A stretch of 7,499 nt of DNA, taken from NCBI GenBank assembly GCA_028281075.1, contig JANQKO010000167.1, positions 1-7,499 of the forward strand, in the 5' to 3' direction. Each line of letters begins with the position of its first letter. Positions within the stretch are counted from its first letter, which is position 1. The position numbers were made by a program, and so were the translations under genes. The DNA is from Alphaproteobacteria bacterium (GTDB lineage: Bacteria; Pseudomonadota; Alphaproteobacteria; GCA-2731375). This document shows positions 1 through 5,908 of this stretch, in pieces. The notes beneath the pieces are model-generated. The model did no database searches, had not been told where the DNA came from, and saw only the letters and a program-made list of their open reading frames with translations.

Positions 1-1
1 G

Positions 2-616
2 CGCGCGGTGATGGCCGGGGAACACGGCTATCGCGGCGACGAGCAGACCTATGACGACATGCAGAACGCCAACCTGCTGCGCGTCATCGACCGGCGCAAG
101 GGGCTGCCGGTGGCGCTCGCCATTCTGTACATGCACGCGGCCCGGCAGCGCGGCTGGTCGATGCTGGGGCTGAACTTTCCGGCGCATTTCCTGGTCCGGC
201 TCGAGGTCGACGGCGCGCGCCTGATCCTGGACCCCTTCCGTGGCGGCCGGGTCGTCGACACGCCCGACATGCGCGAATTGCTGAAGCGCCTGGCCGGCGA
301 CGGGGCCGAACTGCGGAACGACTATTACCGGACGGTCGGCGACCGCGACGTCCTGCTGCGGCTGCAGAACAACATCAAGACCCGGGCGCTGCAGCAGAAC
401 GACCTGGCCCGGGCGGTCGACGTGATCCGGCGGATGCTGCTGCTGGCGCCGCGGCGCCACCGGCTCTACCGCGAGCTCGGGCTGATCGAGGCCCATGCCG
501 GCAACCTGCAGAACGCCATCGCCGCCGCCGAGAGCTATGCCGCGCGGGCCGTCGGCGACGCCGAACGGCACGAGGCCGCCGCGCTGCTGCAGAAGCTGCG
601 GTCGGCCCTGAACTGA
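2..616 (+). CDS. SirB1-type transglutaminase-like/TPR protein, 5' end missing
   Basis: The reading frame is open to the left edge, so the true start lies outside the window. The GTG at 8 is unlikely to be it, because SirB1-family proteins, as I recall, are about 270-280 residues and only about 204 are visible here. Numbered from that GTG, the SirB1/transglutaminase-like core is recognisable: NLLRVIDRRKGLPVALAILY (22-41), then GLNFPAHFLVRL (54-65), where the family has a G-x-P-G/A-HF motif. The second half (about 108-202) is helical and Leu/Ala-rich, with the look of tetratricopeptide repeats (LLLAPRRHRLYRELGLIEA). The biochemical role of the family is unsettled; the fold is that of a cysteine-protease-like transglutaminase, usually without the full catalytic set. 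No signal peptide can be judged. It is co-directional with gshB, 70 bases downstream, but gshB has its own promoter-like sequence. Family assignment is fairly firm; function is not. Confidence 0.82.
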   Translation, partial: RAVMAGEHGYRGDEQTYDDMQNANLLRVIDRRKGLPVALAILYMHAARQRGWSMLGLNFPAHFLVRLEVDGARLILDPFRGGRVVDTPDMRELLKRLAGDGAELRNDYYRTVGDRDVLLRLQNNIKTRALQQNDLARAVDVIRRMLLLAPRRHRLYRELGLIEAHAGNLQNAIAAAESYAARAVGDAERHEAAALLQKLRSALN

Positions 617-632
617 CCGGCGCCGCCGGTTT
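617..632 (+). terminator. Weak hairpin with short T run after the SirB1-type gene
   Basis: CCGGC (617-621) can pair with GCCGG (625-629) around a 3-base loop, followed by TTT (630-632), starting on the base after the stop codon. The stem is only 5 bp and the T run is very short, so it is at most a weak intrinsic terminator. GC-rich hairpins also arise by chance in DNA of this composition. Confidence 0.25.
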
Positions 633-659
633 GACGCGCTTCGGCCGGCATCCCATAGT
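631..659 (+). promoter_or_regulatory. Sigma-70-like promoter for gshB
   Basis: TTGACG (631-636) and CATAGT (654-659) are separated by 17 bases, which is the ideal spacing for a housekeeping promoter. Transcription would begin near 666, giving a leader of about 20 bases before the gshB ATG at 687. The ribosome binding site GGAG lies at 675-678, 8 bases before the ATG. Confidence 0.5.
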
Positions 660-686
660 GCCGGCGGACGAGTTGGAGAATCCGCC

Positions 687-1652
687 ATGAGCCTGGCCGT
701 CGCCATCCAGATGGACCCGATCGAGCCGATCGATATCGAGGCCGACAGCACCTTCGCGCTGGCGCTGGAGGCGCAGGCCCGCGGCCACGGGCTCTACCAC
801 TACCTGCCGAGGGACCTGAGCTTCAAGGCCGGCCGGGTGATCGCCAAGGCGCGGCCGCTGACGGTGCGGCGCGCGGCCGGCGACCATGCCGATCTCGGCG
901 CCGTCGAGGCGATCGATCTCGCCGGCCTCGACGTGGTGCTGATGCGGCAGGATCCGCCCTTCGACATGGCCTATATCACCGCGACGCATATCCTGGAGCA
1001 TGTCCATCCGGCGACGCTGGTGGTGAACGACCCGGTCAACGTGCGCAACGCGCCGGAGAAGCTGTTCGTCACGCATTTTCCCGAGCTGATGCCGCCGACG
1101 CTGATCACCGCCGATATCGCCGAGGTCAAGACGTTCCGCGACGCGCATGAGGACATCATCGTCAAGCCGCTCTACGGCAACGGCGGTGCCGGCGTGTTCC
1201 ACATCGCGCCCGGCGACGAGAACCTGAACGCGCTGCTGGAGATGTTCACCCAGATCTCGCGCGAGCCGGTGATCGTGCAGCGCTACCTGCCGGAGATCCG
1301 CCAGGGCGACCGCCGGGTGATCCTGATCGACGGCGAGGCCGCGGGCGCCATCAACCGGGTGCCGGCGGCGGGCGAGGCGCGCTCGAACATGCATGTCGGC
1401 GGCACGCCGCTGAAATGGGAGATGACGCCGCGCGAGCACGAGATCTGCCGGACCATCGGCCCTGTTCTGCGCGAGCAGGGGCTGATCTTCGTGGGCATCG
1501 ACGTGATTGGCGACTACCTGACCGAGATCAACGTCACCTCGCCGACCGGCATCCAGGAGGTCGGCCGCTACGACGGCAGCAACCTGGCCGGCCGGATCTG
1601 GGACGCCATCGAGCGGCGCTACCAATCGACGCGCGGCCAGCCGGCGTCATAG
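687..1652 (+). CDS. gshB: Glutathione synthetase (ATP-grasp)
   Basis: This cytoplasmic enzyme joins gamma-glutamylcysteine to glycine using ATP, the second step of glutathione synthesis. The 321-residue length is normal for bacterial GshB (about 315). The N-terminal pre-ATP-grasp domain starts with the family-typical MSLAVAIQMDPIEPIDIEAD and carries MRQDPPFDMAY (86-96) and NDP (114-116). The ATP-grasp domain has the glycine-rich loop KPLYGNGGAGVF (160-171), the DRRVILIDG strand (208-216) and the metal/ATP-binding EINVTSPTG (280-288). The ATG at 687 is preceded by GGAG at 675-678 and gives the expected N-terminus. It is transcribed away from the SirB1-type gene, with a promoter-like pair in between. 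The TSUP permease follows 98 bases later on the same strand and could be co-transcribed. Nothing is missing or odd in the protein. Confidence 0.97.
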   Translation: MSLAVAIQMDPIEPIDIEADSTFALALEAQARGHGLYHYLPRDLSFKAGRVIAKARPLTVRRAAGDHADLGAVEAIDLAGLDVVLMRQDPPFDMAYITATHILEHVHPATLVVNDPVNVRNAPEKLFVTHFPELMPPTLITADIAEVKTFRDAHEDIIVKPLYGNGGAGVFHIAPGDENLNALLEMFTQISREPVIVQRYLPEIRQGDRRVILIDGEAAGAINRVPAAGEARSNMHVGGTPLKWEMTPREHEICRTIGPVLREQGLIFVGIDVIGDYLTEINVTSPTGIQEVGRYDGSNLAGRIWDAIERRYQSTRGQPAS

Positions 1653-1750
1653 GTTCCGGCCGGCGGGCCGATGTCACCCGACGATCTCGTCGCCGTCGAT
1701 GGGTGGCCGGTTCGCATGGGCGTCGGCCGTCCGTCGGACATTCAGTCCGG
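1653..1750 (+). promoter_or_regulatory. Gap between gshB and permease with two small inverted repeats
   Basis: CGACGA/TCGTCG form an inverted repeat at 1679-1692 with a 2-base centre. CGGAC (1735-1739) can pair either with GTCCG upstream (1729-1733) or with GTCCG downstream (1745-1749), the latter ending two bases before the permease ATG. No convincing promoter or terminator T run is seen. These are short GC-rich repeats and may be chance. Confidence 0.2.
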
Positions 1751-2548
1751 ATGGATTGCATGCCCTGGACCGACCTGACCCTGTTCGCCGGCGTGCCGGG
1801 CTGGGCCATCGCCTGCGTGGCGGTGGCGCATTTCATCGGCTTCGCCATTCGCGGCGCCTTCGGGTTCGGCTCGAACATGCCGATCGTGCTGCTGACGACC
1901 TGGCTGCTGGGGCCGCATCACGCCATCCTGCTGGTCGTGCTGACGGCCTCGTTCGCGCAGCTCCACCTGTTGCCGCAGGGGCTGAAGACGGCCGACTGGC
2001 GGGTCGCCCGGTCGCTGCTGGCCGGCCTGCTCGCCGGCACGGCGGCGGGCGTCTGGTTGTTCACCCGGCTGCCGGCCGACTGGCTGACCCTGATCCTGGG
2101 CCTGCTGATCTCGGCCGTGGTGCTGATGGACCGGTTCCGGGCGCTGGATTGGCTGTCGGCGTCGGTCGACCTGCGCGCGCCGCCGGTGACGGTGTCGCTG
2201 TCGGTCACCTCGGGCCTGGTCGGCACGGTCAGCGGCGGCGGCGGGATCTATTTCCTGGTCGCCTACCTCAAGCGCGTCTGCCCGACGCCGGACCTGCTGC
2301 GCGGCACCAATCTGGTGCTGTCGGGGCTGTTCATGCTCGGCCGGCTGGTTTTCGTCGCGGCGGCCGGCCTGCTGAGCCGCGACCTGCTGGCCGAGGCGGT
2401 GCTGATCCTGCCGGCCGTGTTCCTCGGCACCTGGACCGGCACGCGCTTCTTCCGCGCGGCGACGCCGCGGCGCTTCTACGCCGCGCTGCAACTGCTGCTG
2501 CTGGCGGCGGCCGTGGCGCTGATGGGCCGGGGGCTCTACCGCATCTGA
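1751..2548 (+). CDS. Sulfite exporter TauE/SafE (TSUP) family permease
   Basis: This is an inner-membrane protein of 265 residues, the usual TSUP length. The family moves small anions, mostly organosulfur compounds such as sulfite, sulfoacetate or thiosulfate; the substrate cannot be read from this sequence. The protein is hydrophobic throughout, with roughly eight membrane segments (about 14-32, 42-60, 86-104, 110-126, 146-170, 186-206, 212-228, 244-260). Two TSUP repeat signatures are visible: RGAFGFGSNMPIV (34-46) in the first half and GLVGTVSGGGG (155-165) in the second, plus the C-terminal LGTWTGTRFF (225-234). The start is chosen as ATG 1751, although no clear Shine-Dalgarno sequence precedes it. 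ATG 1760 (MPWTDL) is a close alternative, with GGATGG upstream. It ends 8 bases from the stop of the oppositely transcribed aminopeptidase gene. The family call is secure; the transported substrate and the exact start are not. Confidence 0.9.
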   Translation: MDCMPWTDLTLFAGVPGWAIACVAVAHFIGFAIRGAFGFGSNMPIVLLTTWLLGPHHAILLVVLTASFAQLHLLPQGLKTADWRVARSLLAGLLAGTAAGVWLFTRLPADWLTLILGLLISAVVLMDRFRALDWLSASVDLRAPPVTVSLSVTSGLVGTVSGGGGIYFLVAYLKRVCPTPDLLRGTNLVLSGLFMLGRLVFVAAAGLLSRDLLAEAVLILPAVFLGTWTGTRFFRAATPRRFYAALQLLLLAAAVALMGRGLYRI

Positions 2549-2556
2549 TCGCCGGG

Positions 2557-3306
2557 TCAGGCGGCGGTGGTCAGCACCAGCGGGCCGCGCCGGGTGGCGA
2601 CGACGGTATGCTCGTACTGCACCGTGCGGACACCGGGATCGGTGTGCAGCGTCCAGCCGTCGTCGGCGACCTCGACCCGATCGGCCGCGGTCGACAGAAA
2701 CGGCTCGATGGTGAAGACCAGGCCCTCGTGCATCACGCGCCTGTCACCCGGCTCGTACCAGGTCGGGATCTCGCCCGGCGCCTCGTGCAGCGCCCGGCCG
2801 ACGCCGTGGCTGGCGAGATTGCGGACCAGCATGTAGCCCTGCCGGCCGGCGAGGCGCTCGATCCGGCGGCCGATCTCGTTCAGGCGCTGGCCGGACCTGA
2901 CCGCGCGGATGCCTTCCCACAACGCCCGCTTGCCGTGCCGGCAGAGCGCCTTCACCTCGCGCGACACCGGCGGCACGGCGAAGCTGGCCCCGGTGTCGGC
3001 GAACAGGCCGTTCTTCTCGGCCGAGACGTCGATGTTGACGAGGTCGCCGGCCGCGATCACCCGGGCGCCGGGGATGCCGTGCGCCACTTCCTCGTTGACG
3101 CTGATGCAGGCGGCGCCGGGAAAGCCGTAGCTGATTTCCGGCGCCGACCGCGCGCCGTCGGCGTCCAGCAGCCCACGGCCGATGGCGTCGAGCTCGGCCG
3201 TGGTCATGCCGGGCGCCAGCGCCCGGCCCATGGCCCGCAGCACCCGCGCGACGATACCGCCGATCTCGCGCAGGCCCGCGAGTTCGTCCGCGTTCGAAAT
3301 GGTCAT
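2557..3306 (-). CDS. map: Type I methionine aminopeptidase
   Basis: This cytosolic metalloenzyme removes the initiator methionine from nascent proteins. The 249-residue pita-bread fold covers the whole protein, without the extra N-terminal zinc-finger or SH3-binding extension of MetAP1b/c forms. All expected residues are present: substrate His76 (EEVAHGIPG), metal ligands Asp93 (DLVNIDV), Asp104 (LFADTGASF), His167 (ASHGVGRALHE), Glu201 (FTIEPF) and Glu232 (VQYEHTVV), and second-shell His174. The ATG at 3306 is supported by GGAGAG (3313-3318, read on the minus strand) six bases upstream. The open frame continues far upstream but without family similarity. The gene stands alone, converging on the permease and divergent from a small membrane-protein gene. 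It is not in the secY/adk/infA or rpsB context often seen for the housekeeping copy, so it may be a second map paralogue. That last point is inference. Confidence 0.95.
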   Translation of the reverse strand: MTISNADELAGLREIGGIVARVLRAMGRALAPGMTTAELDAIGRGLLDADGARSAPEISYGFPGAACISVNEEVAHGIPGARVIAAGDLVNIDVSAEKNGLFADTGASFAVPPVSREVKALCRHGKRALWEGIRAVRSGQRLNEIGRRIERLAGRQGYMLVRNLASHGVGRALHEAPGEIPTWYEPGDRRVMHEGLVFTIEPFLSTAADRVEVADDGWTLHTDPGVRTVQYEHTVVATRRGPLVLTTAA

Positions 3307-3567
3307 TCGCCGCTCTCCGCCAGGCCGTCGATTCGGCGGCAGCTTAGCCCGGTTCCCGCCGGCACGGAAACGGCGCCGGTTCCGGTCCCGTATCGGCACA
3401 TTCACCATCTCCGTTAACCAGGGCCTGTCGGGAAATACGACACCCGCCGGGCCGGCGCCGGCGGCCGGCGTCGGGTTTCCGGCCGCGCGGCGCTGGTACG
3501 GATGTTGCTGATATCGCCGCGTACCCGCCGGTCCCGCGGGCTCACATCGATGAACGGGAGTGTCGCC
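3307..3567. promoter_or_regulatory. Divergent intergenic region between map and a small membrane-protein gene
   Basis: About 260 bases separate the two divergent starts, so promoters in both directions are expected, but I see no convincing -35/-10 pair on either strand. It holds a perfect 12-base palindrome GCCGGCGCCGGC (3451-3462) inside wider CGCCGG/CCGGCG arms (3445-3450, 3465-3470), and GGTACG/CGTACC arms (3495-3500, 3520-3525) 19 bases apart. With this base composition these may be chance. Confidence 0.3.
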
Positions 3568-3702
3568 ATGTCCAGGTTTACCGGTTCCGCCCCTCGCGCC
3601 TTCGCCCGCGCCGAGCAGGATATCTGGCTCGGCCCGATCCTGATGGGGTTCGGCTTCACCATGGGGCTCGTGCTGCTGATCGCCCTGATAACCACGGGCT
3701 GA
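3568..3702 (+). CDS. Small single-pass membrane protein (44 aa), function unknown
   Basis: I do not recognise this protein. The ATG at 3568 has a good ribosome binding site (GGGAG at 3556-3560, 7 bases upstream), which is the main reason to accept so short a gene. An ATG at 3550 in the same frame lacks one. The first 18 residues are polar and basic (MSRFTGSAPRAFARAEQD). Residues 20-42 form one hydrophobic helix rich in Gly and Leu (WLGPILMGFGFTMGLVLLIA), ending in ITTG at the C-terminus. A cytoplasmic basic N-terminus and one membrane segment are expected by the positive-inside rule. It lies between divergent map and comM. Such short proteins often escape annotation; it could be a membrane-complex accessory subunit or a spurious ORF. 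Confidence 0.55.
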   Translation: MSRFTGSAPRAFARAEQDIWLGPILMGFGFTMGLVLLIALITTG

Positions 3703-3721
3703 CGCCCGGCCGGGACGGGGC

Positions 3722-3750
3722 CGCGCCGGGCCCGGGCTTGGCCCTGCGCG
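3722..3750. other. GC-rich hairpin between the small gene and comM
   Basis: CGCGC (3722-3726) pairs with GCGCG (3746-3750), and GGGCC (3728-3732) with GGCCC (3740-3744), with one C/T mismatch and a 7-base loop. No T run follows, so it is not a classical intrinsic terminator, though it could slow or stop readthrough from the small gene. It overlaps the proposed comM -35 element. Confidence 0.3.
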
Positions 3751-3767
3751 CGGAACCTGTCTAAATA
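3738..3767 (+). promoter_or_regulatory. Candidate promoter for comM
   Basis: TTGGCC (3738-3743) and TAAATA (3762-3767) are 18 bases apart. Transcription would start near 3773-3775, inside the near-palindrome at 3771-3790, giving a leader of about 30 bases. The -35 match is only moderate. Confidence 0.35.
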
Positions 3768-3770
3768 GCC

Positions 3771-3790
3771 CCGCAATTCGCGAATTTCGG
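3771..3790. repeat. Near-perfect 20-base palindrome before comM
   Basis: The core AATTCGCGAATT (3775-3786) is a perfect 12-base palindrome. It is extended by CCG (3771-3773) and CGG (3788-3790) across one mismatched pair (C3774/T3787). It lies just downstream of the proposed -10 element and 15 bases before the comM ATG, where an operator or leader hairpin would act. No regulator is identified. Confidence 0.45.
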
Positions 3791-3805
3791 CGGGGGGTCG
3801 GCGGC

Positions 3806-5326
3806 ATGGCGGCGCATGTCGGCACGGTGGCGTTTCTGGGCATCGAGGCGGTGCCGGTCGACGTGCAGGCGCAGATGGTCGGCGGCCTGCCCGCCTTCCA
3901 CGTCGTCGGTCTTCCCGACAAGGCGGTGGCGGAATCGCGCGAGCGGGTCCGCGCCGCGCTGGGCGCCATCGGCCTGGCGCTGCCGCCGAAACGCATCACC
4001 GTCAACCTGGCGCCGGCCGACCTGCCGAAGGAAGGCAGCCATTTCGACCTGCCGATCGCGCTCGCCCTGCTGCTGAGCATGGGCGTGCTGCCGGCGGACG
4101 AGCTCGACGGCTTCATCGCGCTGGGCGAGCTGTCGCTCGACGGCGCGCTGGCGCCGGTGGCCGGCGTGCTGCCGGCGGCGATGACCGCCGTCGCCCGCGA
4201 CCAGGGCCTGATCTGCCCCGAACCGCAGGGGCCGGAAGCGGCCTGGGCGCGCGACCTGCGGGTGCTGGCGCCGGCCAATCTGCTGGCGCTGATCAACCAT
4301 TTCAAGGGCCGCCAGGTCCTGGGCCAGCCGGTGCCGGCGCTGAGCGACGACGATACCGGCGGCCTGCCCGACCTGCGCGACATCAAGGGCCAGGAGGCGG
4401 CGAAGCGCGCGCTCGAGGTCGCGGCCAGCGGCGGCCACAACCTGCTGATGGTCGGGCCGCCCGGCGCCGGCAAGTCGATGCTGGCGGCGCGCCTGGCCGG
4501 GCTGCTGCCGGCCATGGACGCGGCCGAGGCGCTCGAGGTCTCGATGATCGCCAGCGTCGCCGGGCTGCTGCAGGGCGGCCGGATCTCGCGCCGCCGGCCC
4601 TATCGCAACCCGCACCATTCGGCCTCGATGCCGGCGCTGATCGGCGGCGGCCAGCGGGCGCGGCCGGGCGAGGTCAGCCTGGCGCATAACGGCGTCCTGT
4701 TTCTGGACGAGCTGCCCGAGTTCAGCCGCCAGTTGCTGGAAGCCCTGCGCCAGCCGCTGGAATCGGGAGAGGCCGTGGTCGCCCGCGTCAACGCCCATGT
4801 CAGCTATCCCGCCCGCTTTCAGCTCCTGGCGGCGATGAATCCGTGCCGCTGCGGCCATCTCGACGATCCGGCGCTGGCCTGCAACCGGGCGCCGCGCTGC
4901 GCCCGGGACTACCAGTCGAAGATCTCCGGTCCGCTGTTCGACCGGATCGACCTGAATGTGGACGTGCCGGCGGTCAGCGCCGCCGACCTGACCCTGCCGC
5001 CGCCGGCGGAAGGCACGGCCGAGGTCGCCGCCCGCGCCGCCGCCGCCCGCCGGATCCAGGCCGACCGCTACGCGCGATTGACCGGCGGCAAGATCCGCAT
5101 CAACGCCCATCTCGACGGCGATCTCCTGGAACGCATCGCCAGCCCCGACGACGCCGGCCGCCAACTGCTCGCGGAAGCCACCGACGCCATGCGCCTCTCG
5201 GCCCGCGGCTACCACCGCGTCCTGCGCGTCGCCCGCACGCTCGCTGACATGGCCGCCACCGACGCCGTCCGCCGCTCCCACATCGCTGAAGCGCTCAGCT
5301 ATCGCCGCGTTCAGCTGCCGGCGTGA
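3806..5326 (+). CDS. comM: ComM/YifB family Mg-chelatase-like AAA+ ATPase
   Basis: Characterised ComM is a hexameric branch-migration helicase acting on incoming DNA in natural transformation, but the family is also widespread in bacteria not known to be competent. The 506-residue length is normal for the family (about 500-510). An N-terminal ChlI/Lon-like domain fills about 1-175, including VVGLPDKAVAESRERVRAA (33-51) and the KEGSHFDLPIALAL region (75-88). The AAA+ domain has Walker A GPPGAGKS (217-224), Walker B GVLFLDE (296-302) and the NPHHSAS segment (268-274). A cysteine cluster follows (Cys347, Cys349, Cys359, Cys365), typical of the family. Arg380 in FDRID may serve as an arginine finger or sensor. 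The Mg-chelatase C-terminal helical domain occupies about 400-500. The ATG at 3806 gives the canonical N-terminus, with a G-run (3792-3797) upstream. The gene is intact. An AT-richer island begins immediately after it. Confidence 0.95.
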   Translation: MAAHVGTVAFLGIEAVPVDVQAQMVGGLPAFHVVGLPDKAVAESRERVRAALGAIGLALPPKRITVNLAPADLPKEGSHFDLPIALALLLSMGVLPADELDGFIALGELSLDGALAPVAGVLPAAMTAVARDQGLICPEPQGPEAAWARDLRVLAPANLLALINHFKGRQVLGQPVPALSDDDTGGLPDLRDIKGQEAAKRALEVAASGGHNLLMVGPPGAGKSMLAARLAGLLPAMDAAEALEVSMIASVAGLLQGGRISRRRPYRNPHHSASMPALIGGGQRARPGEVSLAHNGVLFLDELPEFSRQLLEALRQPLESGEAVVARVNAHVSYPARFQLLAAMNPCRCGHLDDPALACNRAPRCARDYQSKISGPLFDRIDLNVDVPAVSAADLTLPPPAEGTAEVAARAAAARRIQADRYARLTGGKIRINAHLDGDLLERIASPDDAGRQLLAEATDAMRLSARGYHRVLRVARTLADMAATDAVRRSHIAEALSYRRVQLPA

Positions 5327-5387
5327 GTGGCTTTCCAAACTTTTCGTGCGCCGTTGACGTCGACGATACTTAATGCGCCGCGAACTG

Positions 5388-5404
5388 CAAAATTAAGCAT
5401 TTTG
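5388..5404. terminator. Short AT hairpin downstream of comM
   Basis: CAAAAT (5388-5393) and ATTTTG (5399-5404) can pair around a 5-base loop, about 60 bases after the comM stop. The stem is weak and no clean T run follows. It is the only terminator-like structure seen in the 5327-5534 gap, which otherwise holds a promoter-like sequence and no gene. Confidence 0.2.
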
Positions 5405-5458
5405 AATACGGCTCGTCGCAAACTAACCTTTTCGAAATACACGGCTTTTGATAACAGA

Positions 5459-5493
5459 TTGTAAGGCACGTCGCCTCAGAATAGATATATAAT
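5459..5493 (+). promoter_or_regulatory. Candidate promoter for the small acidic gene
   Basis: TTGTAA (5459-5464) and TAGATA (5482-5487) are 17 bases apart. A perfect TATAAT follows at 5488-5493, which could serve instead with a different or poor -35. The surrounding AT-rich stretch is unlike other gaps in the window. The gene starts at 5535. Confidence 0.45.
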
Positions 5494-5534
5494 GAGTTTG
5501 CCTCGTCTAATGCGAAACTCCGGAGGACTCCGCA

Positions 5535-5810
5535 ATGTCGAGCTTCAGACAAATTGATCTTGACGGCCTTACCGCCGGCCAGGATCTCGAGTTTGTTCAG
5601 GCTGTCGTACCGGACCACCACTCCCCGCTCGCTGTGGTCTACTACAGGGTGTCGGGCGATCCTGCCGAATTTGGCTTGCGGTTGGACATCGAAAAGCAAT
5701 GGTTTCTGGATTTGCCGGAAGGAACCGATACCGACCCGAACACTGACGACGCGGCGAAGCGTGTTGCCGCAGCCGTATATGAAAATCTTGCCGGAGCACA
5801 GGCAGTTTAG
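5535..5810 (+). CDS. Small acidic protein of unknown function; possible partner of the downstream gene
   Basis: I do not recognise this 91-residue protein. The start is well supported: GGAGGA at 5522-5527 lies 7 bases before the ATG. It is strongly acidic, with 16 Asp/Glu against 6 Lys/Arg (net about -10), and has no membrane segment or signal peptide. A strand-like middle (AVVYYRVSGDPAEFGLRLDI, 33-52) is followed by an acidic loop (PEGTDTDPNTDD, 61-72) and a C-terminal helix (73-90), so a small alpha/beta fold is plausible. Codon use is less GC-biased than in gshB or comM. It precedes the ADP-ribosyltransferase-like gene by 98 bases on the same strand, but that gene has its own promoter-like sequence. 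The acidity, size and position would suit an antitoxin or immunity protein. Nothing in the sequence proves this. Confidence 0.72.
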   Translation: MSSFRQIDLDGLTAGQDLEFVQAVVPDHHSPLAVVYYRVSGDPAEFGLRLDIEKQWFLDLPEGTDTDPNTDDAAKRVAAAVYENLAGAQAV

Positions 5811-5833
5811 ATTGCCGTAATTGCCAGAAATAA

Positions 5834-5861
5834 TTGCAAATAAATCCTTGGAATTTACAAT
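5834..5861 (+). promoter_or_regulatory. Candidate promoter for the ADP-ribosyltransferase-like gene
   Basis: TTGCAA (5834-5839) and TACAAT (5856-5861) are 16 bases apart, a good sigma-70-like pair. Transcription would start near 5868, leaving a leader of about 40 bases. TAATTGC occurs at 5818-5824 and again at 5831-5837, the second copy overlapping the -35 element, so an operator is possible. Confidence 0.5.
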
Positions 5862-5908
5862 TAGGGGCAGATCTAACGTCTAGAAATTAGGATTCGGGGG
5901 GCGCGGTA

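Noticed and set aside
375..1625. Long minus-strand open frame (416 codons) opposite the SirB1-type gene and gshB
   Set aside because: It is antisense to two recognised genes and its translation is low-complexity Arg/Ala/Asp/Gln-rich, a typical high-GC shadow frame.
1415..1750. Extension of the permease frame back to 1415 inside gshB
   Set aside because: The extra residues are Arg-rich out-of-frame gshB sequence. The hydrophobic TSUP domain starts after 1751.
3445..3470. GC palindrome and arms between map and the small gene, considered as a terminator
   Set aside because: No gene ends there on either strand and no T run follows. Such repeats are common at this GC content.
3307..4515. N-terminal extension of the aminopeptidase frame up to 4515
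   Set aside because: The extension is antisense to comM and has no aminopeptidase similarity. The ATG at 3306 has a good ribosome binding site and gives the family N-terminus.
3761..5338. Long minus-strand open frame (525 codons) across the whole of comM
   Set aside because: It is the antisense shadow of comM, with a repetitive Arg/Gln/Ala/His composition and no family features.
5370..5699. Minus-strand open frame of 109 codons overlapping the small acidic gene
   Set aside because: It would start with TTG and has no ribosome binding site, while the plus-strand gene has an excellent one. The two cannot easily both be real.
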